A stretch of DNA of 64,000 nucleotides from Maribacter thermophilus (GTDB taxonomy: Bacteria > Bacteroidota > Bacteroidia > Flavobacteriales > Flavobacteriaceae), in contig NZ_LDAS01000001.1 of the NCBI RefSeq assembly GCF_001020565.1, positions 348,402-412,401 on the forward strand, given 5' to 3'. This document shows positions 17,821-26,271 of this stretch, in pieces. How positions within the stretch are numbered: position 1 is the stretch's first letter; every line of letters begins with the position of its first letter. The notes under the pieces were generated by a model. It had not been told where the DNA came from and made no database searches. It worked only from the letters and a program-made list of their open reading frames with translations. The position numbers and the translations under genes are program-made.

Positions 17821-18942
17821 TTATTCCTTAATGGCCAACCCTATCATAGAATCTGCCGTACCATAATATAGGAACCATTTGCTCTTATAATAGACCAAGC
17901 CCTCTATAAAGGTGGTTCCAGCTTTATATTGTCCGCTTACCTCGTGCGGAAGGCTAGGGCATATAAAAGGGGTATCTAATCTGGCCAGTACTTTTGTAGG
18001 GTCGTTTTTATCGAACAATACTTGTCCGCCACAATAAGTACCTTCTGGATATTTGTCGGTTGCACCCTCGCCGTTTAGGTTTTTGCCATTGTATAATAAA
18101 AGAATTCCGTTATCGGTATAAAGGGCCGGGGGGCCGGGTTCGGTCAAATGACTGTCAAAATCGTTCAAAGTGGGTTTAAAGCTATGTAACAAGCTACCAT
18201 CCTCATTTAGTGTAGGTTCCCAGTCCACTCCGTTTTTAGAGGTGGCAAGGTTCACAAACAGTTCTCCCCAATACATTAGATATTTGCCATCAATCTTTTT
18301 AGCGACCAATTTACCATCTTTTAATTCGGTGATGATAGCGCCCGATTTACTCCATGTATCCAAAAATTTTCCACCATGGGCATCTTCAAAAACGGGGCCT
18401 TGCTTTGTCCAGTTTCTTAGATCTTTAGATGTAGCACTTGATAGTCGGGCCACATCTTTGTTCCAGCTGGTATAAAGCATAATATATGTGCCGTCAGGGG
18501 TTTCCACAATACGCGGGTCCTCTATGCCTCCGGGCTGGTCCCATTGGGCAAATTCATCGGTATCGGGGAAAAGAACGGGAGTAGGGTATTTGGTAAAATC
18601 GATACCATTGGTACTGTAGGCCAGTCCAATTCTTGAAGTGCGCTCCCCTAAAATGGCGTCGGGGTTATCTTCCGCACGAAACAGTAGAAACACGGTATCG
18701 TTACGTACAATGGCACCTGGGTTAAAAACATCCGCCTTTTGCCATTGTACCTCCTGATTGGTAACGGGATCCATAAAAACATAACTGGAATCTGCTGTCA
18801 TTATCGGATTCTTTTTTGTCTTTTCAAATCCTAAGAGCCACATATCCGCGCCGCGGTTTTTAACGGCTTTTTTTTGAGTTGTAGTATCTTTACATGAAAA
18901 GAAAGAAACCAATAGACAAAGAGATAATAACCTTACATCCAT
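17821..18942 (-). CDS. GH130-like glycosidase lipoprotein
   Basis: The 373-residue protein has a lipoprotein signal (LLSLCLLVSFFSC), so it should be anchored in the periplasm or on the cell surface. The rest is a five-bladed-propeller glycosidase-like fold. The segments FNPGAIVRNDTVFLLFRAED, IGLAYSTNGIDF and GGIEDPRIVE resemble family GH130, which contains mannoside phosphorylases and hydrolases. Exported lipoproteins with this fold are more likely hydrolases than phosphorylases, because phosphorylases normally work in the cytoplasm. The substrate is not known, and GH43-like or GH32-like assignments cannot be fully excluded by eye. It converges with the TIM-barrel gene and is divergent from the VanX-like gene. 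Confidence 0.7.
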   Translation of the reverse strand: MDVRLLSLCLLVSFFSCKDTTTQKKAVKNRGADMWLLGFEKTKKNPIMTADSSYVFMDPVTNQEVQWQKADVFNPGAIVRNDTVFLLFRAEDNPDAILGERTSRIGLAYSTNGIDFTKYPTPVLFPDTDEFAQWDQPGGIEDPRIVETPDGTYIMLYTSWNKDVARLSSATSKDLRNWTKQGPVFEDAHGGKFLDTWSKSGAIITELKDGKLVAKKIDGKYLMYWGELFVNLATSKNGVDWEPTLNEDGSLLHSFKPTLNDFDSHLTEPGPPALYTDNGILLLYNGKNLNGEGATDKYPEGTYCGGQVLFDKNDPTKVLARLDTPFICPSLPHEVSGQYKAGTTFIEGLVYYKSKWFLYYGTADSMIGLAIKE

Positions 18943-19069
18943 TTTGTTGAATTTTAATGATTTATTAGCATAATGGTAAGGTAATAATTTAATTCCGTTC
19001 TCGGAATATGACCTAATCTTTATGGGTGTTTTAATAAAATAAACGTATTTTTCATTGTTTAACCTTAGT

Positions 19070-19789
19070 ATGAAATATTTCTATTATAGCCTAGTGCTAC
19101 TGCTCTTGATATCCTGTGGGGAAAAAGAAAAAGAAAAAATGAATGAGAAAGCAATAGAACCACCTTCTCAAATAATAGATACAATAGAACAGGTTGATAT
19201 TAAAAAAATAGATAAGCCAGACCTTAATAGTTTGGCGGATACCACCTTTGTGAGATTGGCGGATTACAGCGACAATTTTATGTACGATATGCGATATGCC
19301 ACCGAAAATAATTTTTTAAAGGCAAAGGTTTATGACTGTGCAGAATGTTATACGAGGGTAAAAACGGTAAAAGCGTTGATTGCGGCCAACGAAGATTTTA
19401 TGAAAAAGGGGGCAAAGATAAAATTCTATGATTGTTACCGTCCAAATTCTGTGCAGTATAAAATGTGGGATATAGTACCCAATCCGCAATATGTTGCCAA
19501 CCCGGTAAAAGGTTCTATTCACAATAAAGGTGGGGCCGTAGACATTACTTTGGTGAACATGGAAGGTGAGGAACTGGATATGGGTACCGATTTTGATTTC
19601 TTTGGAAAACGGGCCTACCATGACAATTATGACCTTCCACAAGAAGTTCTTGACAATAGAAAATTATTAAAGGAAACTATGGAAAAACATGGTTTTTGGT
19701 CTACGAGAACCGAATGGTGGCACTATAACTTACAAGGAGCTTCCAAAGATCCGATAGCTAATTTTAAATGGGAATGCGATGAGAATTAA
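19070..19789 (+). CDS. VanX-type D-alanyl-D-alanine dipeptidase lipoprotein (peptidase M15D)
   Basis: From the ATG at 19070 the protein has 239 residues and a lipobox (LLLLISC). A longer frame from 19055 only adds five residues. The catalytic part has the M15D zinc-site motifs. The Arg of FYDCYRPNSVQYKMW corresponds to Arg71 of VanX. SIHNKGGAVDI carries the His and Asp zinc ligands. TEWWHYN holds the catalytic Glu and the third zinc ligand. It should cleave D-Ala-D-Ala in the periplasm, for recycling or as a nutrient source; resistance to glycopeptides is not implied in a Gram-negative. Its end overlaps the start of the esterase gene by 11 bases, so the two are co-expressed. Confidence 0.85.
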   Translation: MKYFYYSLVLLLLISCGEKEKEKMNEKAIEPPSQIIDTIEQVDIKKIDKPDLNSLADTTFVRLADYSDNFMYDMRYATENNFLKAKVYDCAECYTRVKTVKALIAANEDFMKKGAKIKFYDCYRPNSVQYKMWDIVPNPQYVANPVKGSIHNKGGAVDITLVNMEGEELDMGTDFDFFGKRAYHDNYDLPQEVLDNRKLLKETMEKHGFWSTRTEWWHYNLQGASKDPIANFKWECDEN

Positions 19790-20708
19790 TAACTACAGTT
19801 TTTATATAATCTTTATTTTAACATTTTATCTAATGGGCTGTACTTCAAAAGAGACGGTTATTTCCTTATGGCCAAAAGGGGCCGTACCCAATCAAATTAC
19901 GAACAATTTAGAAGAAGTTCATGAAATAGACGGTATTCTTCGAATATCCAAAGTTCAAGAGCCTACCATAGAAGTGTATTTACCCGAAAAATCGATAGCT
20001 ACAGGAAAAGCGTTTTTAATTTTTCCAGGGGGAGGTTATAGTATACTGGCCTACGACTGGGAAGGAACGGATATTGCAAAGTTTTTAAACTCGCACGGTA
20101 TTGCCGGTATTGTAGTTAAATATAGATTGCCATCTAATGAGACACAGGTAGATAAGCACAATGTTCCCTTGATAGATGCACAGCGTGCCATAAGGCTGGT
20201 AAGAAGTAAGGCCAAAAATTGGAACATTGACCCAAACCAGATAGGTGTAATCGGTTTTTCGGCGGGAGGGCATGTGGCTTCCACATTAGGAACACAATAC
20301 GACAGAAAAGTGTATAAGTCTATTGATAAGGCCGATGATTTAAGTGCAAGACCCGATTTTATGGCCTTGATCTATCCGGTAATCACCATGGGAGAAAAGA
20401 CGCATCAAGGATCTAGGGATAATTTGTTGGGAGAACAACCATCTTCTGAATTGGTGGTGCAATATTCAAATGAACTAAATATTGATGAAAATACACCAAG
20501 GACCTTTATGGTTCATGCCATGGACGATGAGGTGGTAGTTAAAGAAAATAGCGAATACTTTCATGGTTTACACAACGTAAAGGCAAAAGAGAAGTGTGTA
20601 TTGCATTTATACGAAAAAGGGGGGCATGGATTTAGCTTGGCAAAAGACCAACCCTATTTAAAAGACTGGACACAAAAGTTGATTAACTGGACCAACGAAC
20701 CCCAATAA
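19779..20708 (+). CDS. Alpha/beta-hydrolase lipoprotein, acetyl-xylan-esterase-like
   Basis: The 309-residue protein starts with a lipoprotein signal (IIFILTFYLMGC). It has the BD-FAE/esterase-lipase fold: an oxyanion loop FPGGGYSIL, the nucleophile motif GFSAGG, an Asp in HAMDDEVV and a His in GGHGFSL. Proteins of this type usually deacetylate sugars or cut carbohydrate esters. A function in xylan deacetylation would fit the nearby xylose genes but is inference. The reading frame overlaps that of the VanX-like gene by 11 bases. Confidence 0.75.
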   Translation: MRINNYSFYIIFILTFYLMGCTSKETVISLWPKGAVPNQITNNLEEVHEIDGILRISKVQEPTIEVYLPEKSIATGKAFLIFPGGGYSILAYDWEGTDIAKFLNSHGIAGIVVKYRLPSNETQVDKHNVPLIDAQRAIRLVRSKAKNWNIDPNQIGVIGFSAGGHVASTLGTQYDRKVYKSIDKADDLSARPDFMALIYPVITMGEKTHQGSRDNLLGEQPSSELVVQYSNELNIDENTPRTFMVHAMDDEVVVKENSEYFHGLHNVKAKEKCVLHLYEKGGHGFSLAKDQPYLKDWTQKLINWTNEPQ

Positions 20709-20724
20709 GAATAATTTTTCAAAA

Positions 20725-20759
20725 ATTGTTCTTAGTTCTGGTCAACTTTTCTATTTTTG
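20725..20759 (+). promoter_or_regulatory. Promoter of the tRNA-Pro gene
   Basis: TTG at 20726 and TATTTTTG at 20752-20759 match the Bacteroidota -33 TTG and -7 TAnnTTTG elements with a spacer within the normal range. Transcription would start a few bases before the tRNA. Confidence 0.7.
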
Positions 20760-20770
20760 CAATCCGATTT

Positions 20771-20844
20771 CGGGATGTAGCGCAGTCCGGTAGCGCACTC
20801 GGCTGGGGGTCGAGTGGTCGCAGGTTCAAATCCTGTCATCCCGA
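20771..20844 (+). tRNA. tRNA-Pro (anticodon GGG)
   Basis: The sequence folds as a full cloverleaf. The acceptor stem is CGGGATG paired with CATCCCG. The D-arm uses GCGC/GCGC, the anticodon stem CTCGG/TCGAG, and the loop is CTGGGGG with anticodon GGG. The T-arm GCAGG TTCAAAT CCTGT follows. The discriminator base is A and CCA is not encoded. It reads CCC and CCU-type proline codons. It lies exactly between the accessory hydrolase genes and the minus-strand sulfated-polysaccharide locus. Confidence 0.97.
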
Positions 20845-20870
20845 CGAATTGTAATATCAATTACTATCAA

Positions 20871-20904
20871 AAAACCTGTTAATCGTACGATTAACAGGTT
20901 TTTG
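20871..20904 (+). terminator. Terminator after tRNA-Pro
   Basis: A 28-base palindrome without a spacer (AACCTGTTAATCG and its exact complement) is flanked by an A-run and a T-run. It can work as a terminator in either direction. Confidence 0.8.
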
Positions 20905-21024
20905 TGTTTTTTGTGGGGGTTATTGGCGGCTATTGATGGAGTAACAAAGGTTGGCCAACCAATTTTGCCATTTGTTTTGATCAAACTCATGAAGGTTTCC
21001 GTTTGGTCCAGATAGTAAAATAAC

Positions 21025-21050
21025 AGAGTCCCTAAAATTTTAGGGACCCT
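21025..21050 (-). terminator. Terminator of the SusC/SusD operon
   Basis: GTCCCTAAAATTTTAGGGAC at 21028-21047 is a perfect palindrome located 26 bases past the SusD stop codon on the minus strand. A T-rich stretch follows on that strand. The rest of the interval between the tRNA and SusD shows no gene. Confidence 0.6.
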
Positions 21051-21072
21051 GCAAACTAACTAAACCAACAAC

Positions 21073-22776
21073 TTAATATCCATAATTTTGTTCCAAGTCA
21101 GGAGCCTTTTCGATTTCAGACTGTGGAATGGGCAAATAGTACTGCCTGTCAAACCAAGGGCGGTTTACTACGGTATACTCTTCATTGCTCAAAGTACCGT
21201 CGATTTCTTTGGTCCATTTAAGTCCTTTGACGTCAAAGCCCAGATGTTCTTCGTTCATCCAACGTCTTTCGTCAAAGAAATTGTGACCTTCAAAAGCCAA
21301 TTCGATCCGTCTTTCCCTTTTTATGGCTTCGTATAATGCTTCCCCGCTAGAGGTAATTTCGGGTAATAGGGCTCTTCGTGTAATTTTGTTTACATATTCC
21401 TGGGCGACCGCTTCGTTGCCCAAATGGTATTGCGCTTCGGCATAGTTAAGGTAGATTTCCGCCAATCGATATAGAATAAAGGGCCTATTTGGAGAGGTAT
21501 CCGTAAGTCCCACTGATTCGTCCTGAAATTTTCGAATATTGTACCCGGTTTTGGATGAGTGCAGGGTGTTGCCCAAACCTTCGGGAGAATCGAGTCCGTG
21601 TGGAAAAGCATCCACATCTTCCGACAAGTAGTATTGCACATCACGGCCCCTAAACTGGGCCCCGTTGTAATTTAGGTTGGCATAGTAGCGCATTTCCCTA
21701 TTGTCGTTCGGGTTGTTTGCGTCATAAAGGGGGCCGTCCGTAGAGCTTCCATCCGACATGTTGAACAACAATGCAAAGTTATGGGTGGGAGACGACAGGG
21801 CCCATCCTCCATATCCACTGGGGGCTTGGGTTTGGTTCCAAAGAGAGTTTACATCCGTTCCAAAATCATAGAAGGTAGCTCCGTAAGGCCGGGCGAAGAG
21901 TATGTCCTCGTTGGGCGACAGAAAAAGGTTTTGATATTCGGTTGCGTCTTGCACTTCGATGAGGTCCCTCGCCCCTACCAAATCGATCAATTCCTTGGCC
22001 GCGTCCGCGGCCTCTTGCCATTTATTGGGGTTGGAATAGTCATACAATGGTCCGCTTGGCTCAGTACCGGGGTCGTGGAGCTTGCTGGCCGCATACAATA
22101 AGGTTCTTGATTTGACAGCTAGGGCTGCTAATTTGGTCGCGCGGCCATATTCATTGTCGGGCCTGGTCTCAGGGAGCACACTTGCTGCCTCGTCCAATTC
22201 CGCGACAATAAATTGTACACATTCTTCATAGCTGTTTCTGGGAATATCAAAATTATCATTTAGGCCGACCGCGGTCTCTATAATGGGTACCCCGCCATAA
22301 AATTTTATCAGTTTACTGTAGAGGTTGGCCCTTAGGAATTTCATTTCGGCCTTAAGAACGGTTACCTTTTCGGTGTCCATTTGCATGGCCTCACTTTCAT
22401 CTACTTCATCCAAGAAGAGTGTAATGTCTCTGATGTAATCCCAGTAGTTCCGCCATATGTCGCCCAGTACCCCTACATTGCTGGGGTTCCATCCGGCGCG
22501 TACCCTAAATAGGTCTAGGTCGTTAAAATTGAATTTGGCCTCAAAAGAGGCTCCCTCTATATTGAATCTGCGCGACCACCACTGGAATTTATTGATTCCC
22601 CAGCTTTCCGTACTATTGTAGGCGGTAAACACCAAACGTTCCAGTTGGTCGGGATTCGAATAGATAAAATCTTCGGTAAACGCATCTGACGCTTCTATTT
22701 CAAGGGCATCTTCGCAGCCAGCGGACATAAAAAATATGCCAAGGGCTAACAGGTAATAATATTTGAAACTTTTCAT
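21073..22776 (-). CDS. SusD/RagB-family glycan-binding lipoprotein
   Basis: The 567-residue protein begins with a lipoprotein signal (LLALGIFFMSAGC). It has SusD features: a TPR-like helical body with LRANLYSKLIKFYGGVPI, a C-terminal RLAEIYLNYAEAQYHLGNE helix, and IKRERRIELAFEGHNFFDERRW. It sits on the cell surface as the lid of the TonB-dependent SusC transporter encoded 18 bases upstream in transcription order. It binds oligosaccharides, which in this locus are presumably derived from a sulfated galactan. The gene is the last of the minus-strand cluster and is followed by a terminator. Confidence 0.95.
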   Translation of the reverse strand: MKSFKYYYLLALGIFFMSAGCEDALEIEASDAFTEDFIYSNPDQLERLVFTAYNSTESWGINKFQWWSRRFNIEGASFEAKFNFNDLDLFRVRAGWNPSNVGVLGDIWRNYWDYIRDITLFLDEVDESEAMQMDTEKVTVLKAEMKFLRANLYSKLIKFYGGVPIIETAVGLNDNFDIPRNSYEECVQFIVAELDEAASVLPETRPDNEYGRATKLAALAVKSRTLLYAASKLHDPGTEPSGPLYDYSNPNKWQEAADAAKELIDLVGARDLIEVQDATEYQNLFLSPNEDILFARPYGATFYDFGTDVNSLWNQTQAPSGYGGWALSSPTHNFALLFNMSDGSSTDGPLYDANNPNDNREMRYYANLNYNGAQFRGRDVQYYLSEDVDAFPHGLDSPEGLGNTLHSSKTGYNIRKFQDESVGLTDTSPNRPFILYRLAEIYLNYAEAQYHLGNEAVAQEYVNKITRRALLPEITSSGEALYEAIKRERRIELAFEGHNFFDERRWMNEEHLGFDVKGLKWTKEIDGTLSNEEYTVVNRPWFDRQYYLPIPQSEIEKAPDLEQNYGY

Positions 22777-22794
22777 TATGCTTTCTTTTTTTGA

Positions 22795-25700
22795 TTAAAA
22801 ACTAAGATTTAAACCAACTGTGTACGTTTTTAAAGGGGTATAAGTGGCATCCCTAAAATTGTTATAACCGGTAGCTTCGGGGTCTAGCCCTAGGTCATAG
22901 ATGTCGGAAAACATGGTAAGTAGGTTGTATCCTCTAAGAAATAACCTAAGATTGCCGAAGCCAACTACCTTCTCAGGAATAGTATATGCCAATTCGACCT
23001 CTTTTAGTCGAACAAAGGAGGCATCGTGCAACCAAAAATCCGCTCCCTGAAAATTATCGGCGTTACCACTTTGGTTGCCGCTGTAGGGGTCTCCTAGGCC
23101 AAAGGCTCTAGGATACCGCGAATCCCTGTTGCTGGGAGTCCATCGCTGATTAAAAACGTAGTCGGGCTTTGCCCCGTTTTGGTCAAAGAACACCAAGGTC
23201 TCCGCTTTTGCCTGGCCTTGAAGTAAAAAGTTAAAATCCAAGTTTTTATAGGAAAACCCTCCGAAAATACCGTATTGTATTTCGGGGATGTTTGATGATC
23301 CCACCCTAATACGGTCATCTGCATTGATGGTACCATCTCCATTGGTATCTAGATATTTGGGCTCGCCCTCAACGGTACCATCCAATTTTACCGGTGTCGA
23401 TTCAACTTCGGCCTGGTCCCTGAAAATACCGTCGGTGGGGTAAACGATATAAGAATCGATAGGCTTGCCTTCCCTTTTTAATGCCTCGGGTACATCGGCA
23501 GCCTCCGCTAGGTAGAGAACCTCACTTTTGGCCTGTGAAAAATTGGCGCCCAAATTGTAATTGAAATCACCTAGATTGTGGTTCCAGGCCAGTTCAAATT
23601 CCACTCCGTAATTTTTTACCTCCCCAAAGTTCTCGGCGGGCAGCTCCAAGCCAACATAGTCGGGAATGGCAGCTACCCTTGTAGCAAGGATGTTTTCCCT
23701 TTTTTGATGAAAGTAGTTGAAATCGCCCGATAACTTTCCGTCAAAGAAACCAAAGCTTAAGCCGATGTTTTGCATTTTGGCGGTTTCCCACGTAACATCG
23801 GGGTTGGGAACGGTAGATGCGGTATACCCATTGAGTGCCACACCCGGACTTCCAAATATGTAGTAATTGGGTTGGGGCGTGTTGGGGATTCCTCCGTATT
23901 GATACCTTGTCAGGTATTGAAAAGGGGCTATCCTGTCATTTCCCATTTTAGACCACGAAGCCCTTAATTTCAGGGAAGAAATCCAGTTTGATCCGGCCAA
24001 GAAATTTTCTTGGTCCAAGGCCCATGAGGCTGCAGCACTTGGAAAAGTTCCATATCGTTTTCCCGGTCCGAAATTGCTCGATCCGTCGTGTCTAAGGGTC
24101 AGGTCGATAAAATATTTCTTTTTAAAGTCATAGGATAAGGAACCGAAGAAGTCCATTCTTGCACTTTCGCTGGAGATTCCGTACGATTGCTGTCCTTCGT
24201 CGCTGCCGGCAAAAAGTTCGGCGTGGTCGGGCGTAGGGAAACCTCTTTTTTCGGCCCAAAAGTTCCGGGTATCGGAGTTTAAGTTTTCCAATCCGACAAA
24301 GGAACTGAGGGAGTGGTTCTCTCCAAGAGAGGTAGAATAATGTAATGTGGCATTTAAAAGTACTTCATCGTATTTCCAAAAACTTTCCCTTAGTATGCGT
24401 TCGTTGCCCCGTTGAGAGAATCCGGTCTGGGGAATGTATTCATTTGTGCCTGCTTGAAAGGTATAGTACGTCCAAGGGGTGTACCACGATTTTTCATCGT
24501 TGTTCATTTTACGAACCCCGGCAAACCCTTTAAACCTTAGGCCATTTACTATTTTGTTTAAATTGATGTCTAGTGAGAACTTTCCTCTTAGGTCCGTACT
24601 TTTGGTATCGATAAACCCCGATTGGTTGCTGGACATTATGAATGGGTTGGCCCCGTTCTCGCCTCCAAAACCGGGTAGGCCATTCGGATAAAGGCCAACC
24701 TGGGTAGGTAAATTGGTATAAATGTGCTTATAGATAAAACTGTCGTCTACCCCCGGCTGTTCCCTATTTCCAAAGCTTCCCAGTAAATCGACCCCTAATT
24801 TGATATCATCGCTAATGTCGATGTCAAGGTTGGAGCGCACTTGTTTTTGCTTATAATCCAAAGACCCTGATTTATAGATTCCTTCTTGACTCAAAACATC
24901 GCCGCTGACAAAGTACTTTACACTTTCACCGCCGCCGGAAATCGAAATTGTGTTTCTGGATTCGGGCGAGGATTTCGCAAAGGTAAGTGCGGCCCAGTCG
25001 GTATTCGGGAATTGGATGGGGTCGGTACCGGCGGCATAATTCTGAATGTCTCCTTGTGAATAAGGGAGTTCGAGTCCGTACCTAGAGGCGATTTCATTTT
25101 CGTAAATGGCATATTGTTCCGAACTCATTAGACTAGGGGCTCTTGTGAACGAGGATATGTTGTAGGATGTCGTAAAATTTATTTTTGGTTTTCCTGATGC
25201 TCCCCTTTTGGTGGTTATCAAAATAACCCCATTTGCTGCCCTAGACCCATAAATAGCGGCGGCACCATCTTTTAAAACGGTAAGCGATGCAATGTCTTGG
25301 GGCGATAAATTGGAAAACGAACCTGCTTGAATTCCATCGATAAGAATTAGGGGAGAGTTATTGTTTAGGGTAGATTTTCCCCTTATGAGAATGGTAGTAG
25401 CGTCATCATCGGTATTATTGCCCGCACCGTTACCGGCTCCCGGAAGGCCGCCACGGTCGTTAATAATGAGCCCCGACGCCCTTCCTGCCAACGATTTGGC
25501 AAGGTCTTTATTCGATGATTGTTCTATCGATTTGCTATCGATCGTGCTAACGGAACCGGTTAGTTCCCCTTTCTTTTTTGTGGTATATCCGAGTACAACC
25601 ACTTCCTCTAGTTTGGAAGCGTCCTCGACCATGACCACATTAATCGTGTCGCCATTTTTGACGGGAATCTCCTGGGTTGCATATCCGATATACGAGAATA

Positions 25701-26022
25701 CGAGCACTGCATCCGCATCATCCACCTCTAAACTGTAATTGCCGTCAAAGTCGGTCGTAGTCCCTTTTGTGGTCCCTTTTACAATTATGGTGACCCCAGC
25801 GAGTGGACCTAGTTCGTCACTAACCGTCCCGCGAATTACAGATTGTGGTCGGGTTGTTTCATGGGAAGGCCACAGGACCGTTCTTTTATCTGTTTCGTCC
25901 CTTTCAACAGCATATGCCGTTCCCGTTAAGTGGACCAACATAATAAGAACAGACCTTAAAACCCATTTGTTTCCACAAAGGGGAAGGCATCCTTCATTTT
26001 TATTGAATCTGGTTTTTTTCAT
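22795..26022 (-). CDS. SusC/RagA-family TonB-dependent outer membrane transporter
   Basis: The 1075-residue protein has a signal peptide, then a carboxypeptidase-like regulatory domain (SVIRGTVSDELGPLAGVTII). The plug domain follows (LIDGIQAGSFSNLSPQDIAS, LKDGAAAIYGSRAANGVILITTK), and the beta-barrel ends with LKTYTVGLNLSF. It imports oligosaccharides too large for porins with TonB energy. It pairs with the SusD at 21073. The unusual N-terminal stretch (residues about 25-60, before the regulatory domain) is longer and more charged than common. It is separated from the upstream sulfatase by 249 bases containing an A/T hairpin, so the SusCD pair may have its own promoter. Confidence 0.95.
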   Translation of the reverse strand: MKKTRFNKNEGCLPLCGNKWVLRSVLIMLVHLTGTAYAVERDETDKRTVLWPSHETTRPQSVIRGTVSDELGPLAGVTIIVKGTTKGTTTDFDGNYSLEVDDADAVLVFSYIGYATQEIPVKNGDTINVVMVEDASKLEEVVVLGYTTKKKGELTGSVSTIDSKSIEQSSNKDLAKSLAGRASGLIINDRGGLPGAGNGAGNNTDDDATTILIRGKSTLNNNSPLILIDGIQAGSFSNLSPQDIASLTVLKDGAAAIYGSRAANGVILITTKRGASGKPKINFTTSYNISSFTRAPSLMSSEQYAIYENEIASRYGLELPYSQGDIQNYAAGTDPIQFPNTDWAALTFAKSSPESRNTISISGGGESVKYFVSGDVLSQEGIYKSGSLDYKQKQVRSNLDIDISDDIKLGVDLLGSFGNREQPGVDDSFIYKHIYTNLPTQVGLYPNGLPGFGGENGANPFIMSSNQSGFIDTKSTDLRGKFSLDINLNKIVNGLRFKGFAGVRKMNNDEKSWYTPWTYYTFQAGTNEYIPQTGFSQRGNERILRESFWKYDEVLLNATLHYSTSLGENHSLSSFVGLENLNSDTRNFWAEKRGFPTPDHAELFAGSDEGQQSYGISSESARMDFFGSLSYDFKKKYFIDLTLRHDGSSNFGPGKRYGTFPSAAASWALDQENFLAGSNWISSLKLRASWSKMGNDRIAPFQYLTRYQYGGIPNTPQPNYYIFGSPGVALNGYTASTVPNPDVTWETAKMQNIGLSFGFFDGKLSGDFNYFHQKRENILATRVAAIPDYVGLELPAENFGEVKNYGVEFELAWNHNLGDFNYNLGANFSQAKSEVLYLAEAADVPEALKREGKPIDSYIVYPTDGIFRDQAEVESTPVKLDGTVEGEPKYLDTNGDGTINADDRIRVGSSNIPEIQYGIFGGFSYKNLDFNFLLQGQAKAETLVFFDQNGAKPDYVFNQRWTPSNRDSRYPRAFGLGDPYSGNQSGNADNFQGADFWLHDASFVRLKEVELAYTIPEKVVGFGNLRLFLRGYNLLTMFSDIYDLGLDPEATGYNNFRDATYTPLKTYTVGLNLSF

Positions 26023-26155
26023 AGTTTAGAATTGTTAAGTTAGAATAGTTACAATGTGGCCTTTCCATTGAAAAACCATTGAACATTAGATAGTTGGAGC
26101 GTTGTGTGCTTTCCTTATTATTTCTAATTTTTAGAGGTCTTATGCAAAAGAATGA

Positions 26156-26177
26156 TAAAAAAGAGGTGTCTTTTTTG
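26156..26177 (-). terminator. A/T-rich hairpin between the sulfatase and SusC
   Basis: AAAAAAGA and TCTTTTTT are exact complements with a four-base loop (GGTG). It lies in the 249-base gap after the sulfatase stop. It could end or weaken the upstream transcript and act in both directions. The remaining gap shows no gene. Confidence 0.45.
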
Positions 26178-26271
26178 TCGATTTTATCTTTTGATTACAT
26201 TATTTTAACCTATTTGATAATAATGGGTATATCAACTTGTGAAGGGGGTAAAAACAGCTGATAGAATTTTC

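Noticed and set aside
20845-21072. Possible attachment site after tRNA-Pro
   Set aside because: No copy of the tRNA 3' end and no integrase gene was found in the window, so no attachment site is annotated.
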